Shown in pieces: positions 53,562-61,744 of a stretch of DNA of 64,000 nt. The translations under genes were made by a program, and so were the position numbers. This DNA is from Amycolatopsis sp. 195334CR (GTDB lineage Bacteria; Actinomycetota; Actinomycetes; Mycobacteriales; Pseudonocardiaceae). The DNA lies in assembly GCF_017309385.1 (NCBI RefSeq), contig NZ_JAFJMJ010000002.1, forward strand, positions 1,612,001 to 1,676,000, given 5' to 3'. Numbering within the stretch: position 1 is the first letter of the stretch; each line of letters starts with the position of its first letter. The notes beneath the pieces are model-generated. The model was not told where the DNA came from. It saw nothing but the letters and a program-made list of their open reading frames with translations, and ran no database searches.

Positions 53562-54272
53562 TCAGGGACCCGTTCGGTGCAGCGTCTCCCTCGACTTCTC
53601 CTCGTTCTTGTGCGTGACCGTGAGTTCTGTCCCCCTGATTTCGTATCGGTAGCCCTTGTTGTGAGCTATGAATCCGTCAGGGGTCCTGCTGGCTTCCAGC
53701 GAAATGTGCGTTTCCGGGGTGGCGGGCTGACCTTTCTTCCGGCCGTCGTAGTAGTGCTGCCCGCTGACGGTGCGGCACACCACGATCTCGTGCTTTTCCG
53801 TGGTGTACGCGGCGACGAGCACCGCTCCGCTGCCGTTCGCCGGCAACCAGGTGGCCGCGGTGTCGGGGCATGCGTTTTCGGCCTTCGCGGGAGCTGACGG
53901 CGCCGGCTCAGGGGATTGTTCGCCGAGCGTGGCCCAGCCGATGAACCCGGCGATACCGACCGTCACCGCGACCGCGACAGGTGTGCGGATCGATCGCCGG
54001 GGCGGCACCGTCTCGGCGGGCGGCGGTGGCGTTGTGGGCTTGACCGGTGGTGGAGACGGCGGAGTCAGAGCGATCCGCGCCCTGCTCGTCGTCTCCGATG
54101 GCGGGGTGCCGGGCGCCAGCCGGGTCTGCCGGCGCCGTGGGGTCACCGCTTCCGGGACCGTACGCACTTCGCCGGTGGCGCTCCCCGGTGACTGACGGCA
54201 GGTGCGACACCGGTCGGCACCGGGAAGATTGTTGGTATCACAGGAATCGCAGACCCAGGCTGCGGCCGTCAT
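53562..54272 (-). CDS. RanBP2-type zinc-ribbon membrane protein, last gene of the TIR operon
   Basis: 236 residues from ATG 54272 (ATGA overlap with the preceding gene). The N-terminal zinc ribbon WVCDSCDTNNLPGADRCRTC has C-x2-C-x10-C-x2-C spacing and resembles RanBP2-type ribbons. A Pro/Thr/Arg-rich linker follows, then one membrane helix (TPVAVAVTVGIAGFIGWATL) and a C-terminal domain of ~130 residues with two Cys. Topology is cytosolic ribbon, external C-domain. It could dock the complex encoded upstream to the membrane. Confidence 0.8.
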   Translation of the reverse strand: MTAAAWVCDSCDTNNLPGADRCRTCRQSPGSATGEVRTVPEAVTPRRRQTRLAPGTPPSETTSRARIALTPPSPPPVKPTTPPPPAETVPPRRSIRTPVAVAVTVGIAGFIGWATLGEQSPEPAPSAPAKAENACPDTAATWLPANGSGAVLVAAYTTEKHEIVVCRTVSGQHYYDGRKKGQPATPETHISLEASRTPDGFIAHNKGYRYEIRGTELTVTHKNEEKSRETLHRTGP

Positions 54273-54856
54273 CGGGATTCTCCTGTTGCTTCGGTGTGCG
54301 GGCGCGGCGACAGCACGCCGTCGTCGGGTCCGGGCCGGAACACCAGCCAGTCCGGGGTGTCCGGGGCGGCGGAAACCTCGAGCGGAACAAGCTTCCGGGG
54401 CGCTTCGGCGGACGGAGCCGGATGGGCAGGCGGTCGCCGGGCAGACAATCGGCGGGCGAGGTCCTCGAGCAGCGGCCGGTGCACTGCGGGAAACCAGAGT
54501 GCCAGCGTGAACGCCGTGGTCCCACCGAGGCTGGCGGACAGGCTGAGCCGCACCGGCTCCGTGCCCGGCAGCCCCGGTCCGTTGGTCAAGCGCAGGTCCG
54601 TGCAACACCGGTAGGGCAACCGCAGGCGAGCGCCGTCCTGGCCGCCCGGCCGGTGTTCACCGATCTCCAGCCGGGTGGCCCGGCAGATCAACCAGACCTC
54701 CGGACCGAGCGCCACCGCGTCCGGCCGCTCGGGCCAGGCGATCACCGCGACCTGCCCGGTCGGCACACCTCGGTGGTACTCACGCAACTGGTACCCCGGG
54801 CCGGGCTCGGCCCGCCATTCAGCCCGCTGCCGACGTCGCCGGCCTGGCAACAACAC
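54269..54856 (-). CDS. Uncharacterised protein of the TIR operon
   Basis: 195 residues from GTG 54856, which starts two bases after the vWA stop. It overlaps the zinc-ribbon start by 4 nt. An Arg-rich N-terminus (LLPGRRRRQRAEW) is followed by a beta-rich domain with many Leu/Pro/Arg residues (AVALGPEVWLICRATRLEIG, RLPYRCCTDLRL, LSLSASLGGTTAFTLALWFP) and a Pro/Ala-rich tail. No family was recognised. Position alone ties it to the phosphorylation module. Confidence 0.7.
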   Translation of the reverse strand: MLLPGRRRRQRAEWRAEPGPGYQLREYHRGVPTGQVAVIAWPERPDAVALGPEVWLICRATRLEIGEHRPGGQDGARLRLPYRCCTDLRLTNGPGLPGTEPVRLSLSASLGGTTAFTLALWFPAVHRPLLEDLARRLSARRPPAHPAPSAEAPRKLVPLEVSAAPDTPDWLVFRPGPDDGVLSPRPHTEATGESR

Positions 54857-54858
54857 GG

Positions 54859-55569
54859 TCAGAGGCTGTTGGCGATGGTGGCGATGATCTCGTCCATTTC
54901 CCATTCTTCGAGCCCTTCTCCCGCGGTCGACGGGAAGTAGAGCGTGTGGTTCCAGTCGTCGGCGATGTCGGTCCACGGATATTCCTCCGGGGCGAACAGC
55001 AACAACCGCTTCGCCGAGTTCTCCATCGCGGAGTTCCGGCTCTGCGCATGGCCCCAGCGCTGGAACAACTCGTCCAGCGACCGCGGCGTGTTCGGCGGGT
55101 AGTTGTGCGCTTTTGTCTGCCTCGGATCCCCCAGCGGATGCGCGGCCGCGTCGGTGAACACGACGATCACGTGCCTCCGGCGGTCCAGTCCGGTCTCCCA
55201 GTCGGAAGCCATCGCGAGGGCGAGTGCTTCGAGTCCTGACTCCGGCAGGTCGCCGCCTCCGGTGGGGGTCAGTTCACGCACGGCGCTTTCGAACTCGTCC
55301 AGTTGCTCGGGAACGGTGAGGAAGGATGTCTGGGTCAAGGCGTCGTCCGGGTAGTCCCCGAAGTCGCGGAACGTGATCACCTTGAGCCGGAGACTGCTGA
55401 TGCCGCGCCCTTTGCTCGCCATCTCCTGCGTCAGGCGCGTCGGGAAGGACAGCGCGCTGTGCTTGACGTTGTCCAGGGTGGGGCCCATGCTGTCGGTCGC
55501 GTCGATGCAGAGCACGATGTCCACGGCGTACTTCAGGCTGGCGGCTGCGTTCTGGGTCCGTGTGTTCAT
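54859..55569 (-). CDS. vWA-domain protein, TerY-like
   Basis: 236 residues, ATG 55569 within a 4-nt overlap with the kinase. A single vWA domain: the MIDAS motif DATDS at 23-27 (LCIDATDSMGPTLDN), the Thr site in TPTGGGDLPES, and the Asp site in IVVFTDAAAHPLGDP. The metal-ligand set looks complete. vWA proteins encoded with a PP2C phosphatase and a Ser/Thr kinase make the TerY-P triad. It likely organises metal-dependent protein contacts whose state is set by phosphorylation. Confidence 0.92.
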   Translation of the reverse strand: MNTRTQNAAASLKYAVDIVLCIDATDSMGPTLDNVKHSALSFPTRLTQEMASKGRGISSLRLKVITFRDFGDYPDDALTQTSFLTVPEQLDEFESAVRELTPTGGGDLPESGLEALALAMASDWETGLDRRRHVIVVFTDAAAHPLGDPRQTKAHNYPPNTPRSLDELFQRWGHAQSRNSAMENSAKRLLLFAPEEYPWTDIADDWNHTLYFPSTAGEGLEEWEMDEIIATIANSL

Positions 55570-56579
55570 CGAGGTTCGGTCATCCTTTCTCCGGTTGACG
55601 GCCCGGACAGGTTGATCCGCAGCCCGCCGGCGAGCGGTGTTCGTCCGGTGAGATTGATCCGCACGCGACTTCCCCGAGGGGCTGGCTCGTCGGGGGCGTG
55701 GTCCCCGAAGCCGTCGAGAACCCGAGTGGCCTCGGCGACGGACGGGCGGGCCGCCGGGTCCGGGTCGATCAGCGCACGCAGCAGGCGGGTGGTCTGCGTG
55801 TCCAAATGCGGTGAGAAGGTCAACTCCGCCCCTGCTGCGACAGCGGCGGCGGGGGAGTCGAACGCGGCATCGTGGTCCGGTGGTGCGCCCACGAGGTAGG
55901 TGTGCACCAGCAGCCCGAAGGAGAACATGTCGGTGGCCTGGGTCAGGTCACCTTCCCGCACCGAACTGTCTCCCCACATGTAACGCAACCATTCGGGGGC
56001 GCCGTACGACGGGCTGCCACCGATGATGTCCCGCGCCGGCGGTTCACCCGCCGGGTAGGCGTCATCGAAATCGATCAGCTTCGTCACATGGAAACGACTT
56101 CGTTCCGGCCGGTGCAGTAACACGTTGTCCGGCTTCAGATCGCCGTGCACGATGTCGCGGTCGTGCAGCAGGCGGACGCTGTCGGCGAGGGTGTGCAGCA
56201 GCACCGCCTGCTCCCGGCGGCCCAGGGTGTGCGGGTCGGCGTCCACCGCGTCGATTCGCCTGGTGATCTTGTAGTAGCGGGTGCCCTCGGCGAAGAAGTC
56301 GGTCGCGAGGACGAGGTTGCCTGCGAAGAGGTCGTCGGCGCGCAACAACGTCATCATGCGCTCGTGCCGTTGCTCGAACCGGGCGCATTCGCCGAGCCGG
56401 CGCCGTTTGTCGGCCGGCGTGCCTATCCCGTCCTCCCTTGGCCGCTTGGGGTCGAGGAATTCCTTGATGAAGTACGACTCGCCGTCCTTCTCCGCGAACG
56501 CCCACACGCATTTGCCCGCGTTGGCGTTCCCCGGCCTGCTCACCACGAGGTAGCCGTTGATGGTCTGGCCTTTTTTCAC
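55566..56579 (-). CDS. Cytosolic Ser/Thr protein kinase of the TerY-P-like triad
   Basis: 337 residues from GTG 56579, overlapping the phosphatase stop by 4 nt. Kinase motifs: Gly-loop SRPGNANAGKCVWAFA, catalytic Lys39 in YFIKEFLDP, the catalytic loop HGDLKPDNVLL (HGD, D147, in place of HRD), metal-binding D170 in LIDFDDAYP (DFD in place of DFG), and APEWLRYMW as APE. No PASTA or membrane region, unlike housekeeping PknB. The tail ends in a short repeat-like stretch RINLTGRTPLAGGLRINLSG. It should phosphorylate operon partners. Confidence 0.92.
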   Translation of the reverse strand: MKKGQTINGYLVVSRPGNANAGKCVWAFAEKDGESYFIKEFLDPKRPREDGIGTPADKRRRLGECARFEQRHERMMTLLRADDLFAGNLVLATDFFAEGTRYYKITRRIDAVDADPHTLGRREQAVLLHTLADSVRLLHDRDIVHGDLKPDNVLLHRPERSRFHVTKLIDFDDAYPAGEPPARDIIGGSPSYGAPEWLRYMWGDSSVREGDLTQATDMFSFGLLVHTYLVGAPPDHDAAFDSPAAAVAAGAELTFSPHLDTQTTRLLRALIDPDPAARPSVAEATRVLDGFGDHAPDEPAPRGSRVRINLTGRTPLAGGLRINLSGPSTGERMTEPR

Positions 56580-57601
56580 CCAGGTCTCCCTTCGGCGAGC
56601 AGTCTGGCTTCGTAAGCGGCGCGGTACCGGTGCCAGGACTCCGCACGGGCCGCGACGAGCGCGGTGCGGTCTCCCGGTTGGATCTGCTTCATCGGCTCGG
56701 CATGTGTGGTGCGCACCGTGTCCGCCCTCGGCCGGAACCGGGCGCGGAACTCGTCGAAATCGCGGTAGCCCAGCGCGGTGACCACGATCGACGCGTCGTC
56801 GCCGGTGTATGCGGCCACCCGATCGGCGAGTAGCACCGACCAGTGGACGCAGCTGTTCGCGGTGACCAGCGTGCTCCACAGGATGTGCTCGAACTCGGCG
56901 GGCGTGTCGACGTAACCGAAGAACCCGTCGGTGGCGCACAACAGCACGCAGGGCAGCCGGGCGCTCCCGCGCCAGCGGTTCAACGAGAACACCTGGCTGG
57001 AGCTGACCATGTTCGTCATCGGCGGGTCCTGGATGAGCAGTTCGAGCGCGTCGGCGGATTCGGTGTCGTCACGGCTGAGTTGCTGCAGGCCGGTGTGCTC
57101 TTCGGCGACGTAGCACCGGGAGTCACCTGCCCAGAGCACGTCCCAGCGCACCTCGGTGGTGGTCAGCTGGAAGGACAAGGCGGCCAGGGTGGTGGGGAAG
57201 TCGCGCCGCATACTGCCGCGCACCCGTCCGCCCGGTGACGTTCCCGCACCGAGCCGATCGGCGATGTGCTCGCCGAGCCCGGTCGGAGTCTGCAGGGCGA
57301 ACCACTCTTCGGCCAGGCCGCGGGCGCGGCGGGCCGCCACCCACGCGTGCGTGTGGTCAGCACCGGAGATGCCTTGCCCGGCGTTGGCCCGGCCCGCGCC
57401 GCCGACACCGTCGAAGACGGCGAGAAGGCCACGCCTGGCTGGCCGGTGGAACACCAGCAGCGGCGCGGCGTCCTCACCGCGGCCCTGTCTTTGTTCGGAC
57501 CAGACCGCCACGGCGGCCAGGCCGGCCTCTTCGTGGTGCCACAGTTGAGCGGTTGTCCCTTTCGCAACGGGATTCACGTGCATGTTGGGTGGCTGGCTCA
57601 C
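56576..57601 (-). CDS. PP2C-family protein phosphatase
   Basis: 341 residues from GTG 57601 (GTGA overlap with the SPFH-like gene). PP2C metal-site motifs: AVFDGVGGAGRANAG (D64-G65), WAGDSRCYVAEE, LCATDGFFGYVDTP and TGDDASIVVTALG. It should reverse the action of the kinase encoded next. The last ~70 residues form a helical extension. The regulatory domains of stress phosphatases are absent. Confidence 0.92.
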   Translation of the reverse strand: MSQPPNMHVNPVAKGTTAQLWHHEEAGLAAVAVWSEQRQGRGEDAAPLLVFHRPARRGLLAVFDGVGGAGRANAGQGISGADHTHAWVAARRARGLAEEWFALQTPTGLGEHIADRLGAGTSPGGRVRGSMRRDFPTTLAALSFQLTTTEVRWDVLWAGDSRCYVAEEHTGLQQLSRDDTESADALELLIQDPPMTNMVSSSQVFSLNRWRGSARLPCVLLCATDGFFGYVDTPAEFEHILWSTLVTANSCVHWSVLLADRVAAYTGDDASIVVTALGYRDFDEFRARFRPRADTVRTTHAEPMKQIQPGDRTALVAARAESWHRYRAAYEARLLAEGRPG

Positions 57602-58599
57602 TCGTTGCCGGGCGAGTCGGTGGCGATGCCGCGCACCCGGCTCGGCCGGCGGCCGTTGCCGTCGGCCGGTGCCGAGTTCGCGGGCTGCGCCGGCGGCTCC
57701 GCGTGCGGGGGCGTGTTGCCTTCGACCACCGAGCCGTTACCCAGTTCGCCCTTCGTCTTTCGCTCCAGGCGCTCCCGGATCGCGCCGGTGCCTGCCGTGC
57801 CCAGCGGTTTGGCGTCGGGGAAGAAGGTGTCGATGGCACCCTGGCGGATGCCGGAGAGGTTGAAGTCCTCCACCTTCTCCGCGGAGTTCATCAGCACCCG
57901 CAGGGCGTCGAGTCGCGCCTTGGTGACGGCTTCCCGGTCCGCCCGCTCCCGGTCGAGCAGGGGTGTCGGGTCGCCGCCGGTCTTGGCCATGATGTGGGCG
58001 AGCATTTCTTCCCGGCCGCCGGTCGCGATGGGTCGCATCGCGGTGCGGCGGATGTCCTCGACCCTGAGATCCCGGGTGGTCGTCACAATCTCCGCGGCGT
58101 CGATCGCTTCGGCCGAAGCGCTGAAGGAGGACAGCCGGACCGCCGACAGCGGGTAGGCACCGTTGAGGCGTTCGGCGATGGCCGCCGCGGCCGCGTTGCC
58201 CTGCAGAACGTCGTATTTCGCGGTGACCTCCTGCACGATCCCGAGCAGGGAAGGGCGCAGAGCGGACGCCATGTCGTGCACGCCGTCCCTGGCGATCGCC
58301 ACCGGGTCGACGACCTGGCAACCGAAGCGGACGGTGATCCTGAACGGGAAGGCCGGGTCCGCGCTCGGTGCTTCCAGCACGATGGACACGGCGCGGTTGG
58401 TGGTGACGACCTGGTGCATCCGGCGGTAGTTACCGATCCGTGGGTCCGGCACCCGCTCGCCGTGGTGCACCACCAGGGGGTCACCCACCGCCTGCTCCAG
58501 CACCAGCACGGTGCCCATGGCAGGCGCGCGCAGGGGTGCTCCCAGACGCAGCCGGCGCAACTCGGCTGTCTCCGGTACCGGGTCGTAGGTCTGGCTCAT
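57598..58599 (-). CDS. SPFH/band-7-like protein of the TIR operon
   Basis: 333 residues from ATG 58599 (ATGA overlap). An N-terminal beta-rich part (MGTVLVLEQAVGDPLVVHHG, NRAVSIVLEAPSADPAFPFR, ITVRFGCQVVDPVAIARDGV) leads to a long helical segment (MASALRPSLLGIVQEVTAKY) and then Leu/Arg-rich helices and a Pro-rich disordered tail. The DP followed by a helical stretch is reminiscent of band-7 (SPFH) scaffolds, but no membrane hairpin is seen. Family assignment is tentative. It may assemble into oligomers that bring the operon products together. Confidence 0.6.
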   Translation of the reverse strand: MSQTYDPVPETAELRRLRLGAPLRAPAMGTVLVLEQAVGDPLVVHHGERVPDPRIGNYRRMHQVVTTNRAVSIVLEAPSADPAFPFRITVRFGCQVVDPVAIARDGVHDMASALRPSLLGIVQEVTAKYDVLQGNAAAAAIAERLNGAYPLSAVRLSSFSASAEAIDAAEIVTTTRDLRVEDIRRTAMRPIATGGREEMLAHIMAKTGGDPTPLLDRERADREAVTKARLDALRVLMNSAEKVEDFNLSGIRQGAIDTFFPDAKPLGTAGTGAIRERLERKTKGELGNGSVVEGNTPPHAEPPAQPANSAPADGNGRRPSRVRGIATDSPGNE

Positions 58600-60785
58600 G
58601 CCGTCAGTTCTCCTGCCTCGATGAGTTCGTTGTAGAAGTAGGCGGCCGCGTCGAGTGGTTCGTCGCGGTCGACCGCCCAGCCGTGCAGGGCGTGGCAGAT
58701 CCGCTCGAAGTCGTCGGGCCCCCGGTCGGCGATGCCGCCGAGGAGCAACAGGACGTCCTCCTGGACCGACGGATCGCGGTCGGCCACCCGGATCCAGTCG
58801 TGCAGCGAATCGAGGGCGAGGGGGCGTACCGCCTCGGTGGACAGCGCTCGGCCCCAGAGCCGGGTGAGCGCGTCGCGGTGCTTCGCCGCGGAAAGCAGAA
58901 GAACCGGGCGGTCGGCGGCATCCGTGTCCGCCGAACCTTCTTCCCACGCCGCGAAGGCGAACATGTTCAGCGCCTTCTCGAGTGGCTCGTCCGCGGTACC
59001 CGGTTCGGTCCACTCGATCAGCGCGGTCAGCACTTCGTTCACCAGCCCGGCTTCGAGCAGGGCGTGCGTCGTGATCGCGGCGGGTGTGAGCAGCTCCCAG
59101 CCACCATCGCAGACAACCGTCCGCAGCACGCGCAGCGCCCGGCGTGGCTCGGCCACACCCAGTGGCCCGCCCGCTGCCAGCGCCGCGGTGGCGGGCAGGT
59201 ACCTGTGGTCCCCGAAGGTCAACTGGTCGGCCCAGGCCGTGATGTAATCCCAGACGGCGTGCGCGGGCACGCCGACGCGACCCGCCACGTTGAGGCCGAG
59301 CGCGGCACTTTGGCGCAACGTGGGCGACTTGTGCGCGGCCCAGGGCCGGAGATAGCGGTGCACGCCGTGCTCGAAGTCGCTGGCCGCCAGGATCCCGGCC
59401 GCCACCGCCGCTCGGGCGCGCACTTCGACGTCAGCGTGCTCCGCGAGATTGGTCAGCCAGGGCAGGATCTTGTCGCGGGCACCGTCCAGTTCGAACCAGA
59501 TCAACGCCAGCACCGAGGGCCGGAGTTCGGCGTGCCGGAAGCGCAGGATCGACGGACGGTAGGACTCGCCGGGCTGCTCCAGGTACTCGATCCACGAGCG
59601 TTCGGCCATCAGCTTGCGCAGGTAGCGCGGGGTCAGCTTGGCGGTGCCGTTGCCGATCTGGCGGGACAACGCGACGGCGGCGTCGGCGACGTTGAGGTAG
59701 CTCGATTCCTCCAGCGCCGCGGTCGCCAGGACGAAGGCGATCTCGGCCGCGTCGGGCTCAGTGCTGAGCCATTCGCGCACTCGGCCTTCGGGGTCGCCGA
59801 GCTGGGCTACCGCGGTCCCGAGGTCGCTGTCGTCCCGGATGGCGTCGGCCACGACCTTCCCGGCTCGGGCGGCGAACTGCGGATCATCGCGCTCGTCGAG
59901 CAGTTCCGCCAGCCTGGTGTCGGCCAGCAGCGCGGCCAGCTCCTCCTCGCCCATCGACGGGATCACCTGCCGGACTCGACGGCGCACGATCTCCATCGGG
60001 TCCGGCAGTTCCATGTCCTCGATGACGAAGTCGTGCCGGTTCGGTGCGGTGGCGAGCTCCCCGCCGGTCACCGGTCCGGTGATCACCACCAGGAAGCTGT
60101 TGCTGTCCTCCAGCTGCGCCGAGGCGTAGTTCAGCCAAGCCTCGGTGACCGAGGTTTCGGCGACGAACTTGCCCTGCGAGTTGGGGCGGTCCACCACGAT
60201 GAATCCGCAGGCGCGTTGCGGGACGCGCCAGGTCATGTTGCCGAGCACCGAGCCGCCGAGTTCGAACACGTTCAGCTCGAGCCCGGCCGCACGCAGGACC
60301 TGCACCAGGGTGGTCCTGGCTCGGCCACTCCGGCCCGTGCCCGCGGGGCCGGAGAAAACGGCGAGGAAGTTCTCGCGCAGGGTGTTCGTCCCGGCGTGGA
60401 AGTCGGCGGAAGGCACGTAGGAATCTGCCTCCTCGGCCAGGAAGTCGGCCGGAACGCGGACCTTGCTCGCTCGCCTCGGTGATGTGCGGCGGCCGCCACC
60501 GCCGGTCGAGAAGTCGCCGCCGATCGAAAAGTCGCCCTGGAAGATGTTGACCGTCCCAGCGCCGTCGAGCCGCGAGATGCCCGCCGAAATGATTTTCTCC
60601 GAGCGGACGTTGGCGAGGCCCGACGCGCCCCGAAGCAGGCTCACCGCCTCCTCGCGGGTCGACGGAGCTTCGGGTGGGGTGGTCGGGGGCCGGGAGGCTT
60701 CCTCTTCCTCGGCGCGGGGGGCGTCGGCGGACGGTTTGCCCTCCGACTCGGGCGGCGTTCCTGTCGCGGCTTCTTCAGTCGACAC
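58596..60785 (-). CDS. Large P-loop-like / HEAT-repeat protein (STAND-like candidate)
   Basis: 729 residues from GTG 60785; it overlaps the TIR gene by 11 bases. Residues 1-60 are acidic and disordered. A short motif NIFQGDFSIGGDFSTGG (80-96) is shared with the TIR protein. A P-loop-like segment SGPAGTGRSGRARTTL (145-160) lacks the usual GKS/T, and FIVVD near 195 could be Walker B. The C-terminal ~400 residues are helical with HEAT-like repeats (AEHADVEVRARAAVAAGILA). It could sense a ligand and control the TIR protein. The degenerate P-loop leaves ATPase activity in doubt. Confidence 0.7.
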   Translation of the reverse strand: MSTEEAATGTPPESEGKPSADAPRAEEEEASRPPTTPPEAPSTREEAVSLLRGASGLANVRSEKIISAGISRLDGAGTVNIFQGDFSIGGDFSTGGGGRRTSPRRASKVRVPADFLAEEADSYVPSADFHAGTNTLRENFLAVFSGPAGTGRSGRARTTLVQVLRAAGLELNVFELGGSVLGNMTWRVPQRACGFIVVDRPNSQGKFVAETSVTEAWLNYASAQLEDSNSFLVVITGPVTGGELATAPNRHDFVIEDMELPDPMEIVRRRVRQVIPSMGEEELAALLADTRLAELLDERDDPQFAARAGKVVADAIRDDSDLGTAVAQLGDPEGRVREWLSTEPDAAEIAFVLATAALEESSYLNVADAAVALSRQIGNGTAKLTPRYLRKLMAERSWIEYLEQPGESYRPSILRFRHAELRPSVLALIWFELDGARDKILPWLTNLAEHADVEVRARAAVAAGILAASDFEHGVHRYLRPWAAHKSPTLRQSAALGLNVAGRVGVPAHAVWDYITAWADQLTFGDHRYLPATAALAAGGPLGVAEPRRALRVLRTVVCDGGWELLTPAAITTHALLEAGLVNEVLTALIEWTEPGTADEPLEKALNMFAFAAWEEGSADTDAADRPVLLLSAAKHRDALTRLWGRALSTEAVRPLALDSLHDWIRVADRDPSVQEDVLLLLGGIADRGPDDFERICHALHGWAVDRDEPLDAAAYFYNELIEAGELTA

Positions 60786-61371
60786 GCCCAGCTCCCAGGT
60801 TGACGTCGCCCCCGACGGACCAGTCGCCCATGAAGTTGTTGTCGATCTTGTCGGCCCGTACCACCCGCTTGCCGGACCGGTTCTTCTCCGGTGGCGGCTT
60901 GGCCTCCCGCAGTTCGGGAATCTGGTTTCGGAGCTTGGTGGCCAGGCGGTCGATGTCGATTTTGGAGCTGCGGAAGCCGACCTTGATGTCCTGGCACGCA
61001 GCCAGCCACCGGAGTTCGCCCGGGAGCTTCTCGGCGGGCACGCGCGTCGTTTCCAGAAGAACTGGGATCACCTGCTTTCCGGTTTCGCGGGCACGCAGGA
61101 TCTCGCGGCGAACGAAATCGTCCGGTCGCTCGAGGAGCCGGGTGCCGTGCTCGTCGACCGCATCCGCCCACCGGCGCCCCATGATCACCAGGACGGCGGT
61201 CGACGCCCCGACGGCGCGGAACATCTCCTGCTCCCATGAAGTGCCCAGGGGAATGGACTTCGACGCGAAGAAGACGGCGGAGGGTCCGAAGCGCTCGGAC
61301 AGCGCCTCGTCGAGCATCGCGACGCCGAACGGCTCGTCGGTGGTGCGGTAGTTCAGGAAGATCTGGGTCAC
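60775..61371 (-). CDS. TIR-domain protein, first gene of the operon
   Basis: 198 residues from GTG 61371. A TIR domain (1-~145): IFLNYRTTDEPFGVAMLDEAL (BB-loop side), FFASKSIPLGTSWEQEMFRAV, VLVIMGRRW, and DDFVRREILRA with E90 as a candidate catalytic glutamate, followed by VIPVLLE. Bacterial TIR proteins of this type often cleave NAD+ or make cyclic-ADP-ribose signals. The C-terminal tail ends NNFMGDWSVGGDVNLG (178-193), shared in pattern with the next gene's product. Stand-alone TIR plus an overlapping partner gene fits a two-component effector-sensor design. Confidence 0.88.
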   Translation of the reverse strand: MTQIFLNYRTTDEPFGVAMLDEALSERFGPSAVFFASKSIPLGTSWEQEMFRAVGASTAVLVIMGRRWADAVDEHGTRLLERPDDFVRREILRARETGKQVIPVLLETTRVPAEKLPGELRWLAACQDIKVGFRSSKIDIDRLATKLRNQIPELREAKPPPEKNRSGKRVVRADKIDNNFMGDWSVGGDVNLGAGRVD

Positions 61372-61744
61372 GGTCTATGCGCCTCTCACGCCAGGGGGAG
61401 GGTGGCAAAAGGGTGGCGCGCTACGCCACTTGCCGGTGTTCGAGGTGATGGTGCGCAATCTTTCACAACCGGATGGTCTCTTGACAAGGGCTACCGCGAG
61501 GTAAATCCATTGTTTCCCGTTTCCTGTCACCCGAGGCTTCGCTTTGTCCAGTCGGCCGGTCCGGTGGGAAAGAGTGGACAATTCATTTCTCTGGCGCTCG
61601 CGCCGCTGGTCGGCGGCGTTTCTTGTTTCCCGATCCGCTGGTGACCCGGAAACCGGGCGCGACCGCCGCGGGAAGGCGGCAGAATGGACTAAGCCACGGG
61701 GTACCGGCCGGTTCCGTGGCTCCAGGTGACGAGAGGCGGTACCG
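61372..61744. other. 373-base divergent region between the TIR operon and the XRE-type regulator
   Basis: No gene is recognised here. The part near 61480-61510 is less GC-rich and contains TTGACA (61481-61486) on the plus strand, with TAAATC 15 bases further on as a weak -10. A promoter for the TIR operon should lie here on the minus strand, but no clear boxes stand out. GAGAGG at 61731-61736 is the ribosome-binding site of the regulator. Confidence 0.45.

Noticed and set aside
55566..56939. 456-codon version of the kinase starting at 56939
   Set aside because: The first 120 codons are antisense or out-of-frame to the phosphatase; GTG 56579 overlaps the phosphatase stop and starts the Gly-loop region correctly.
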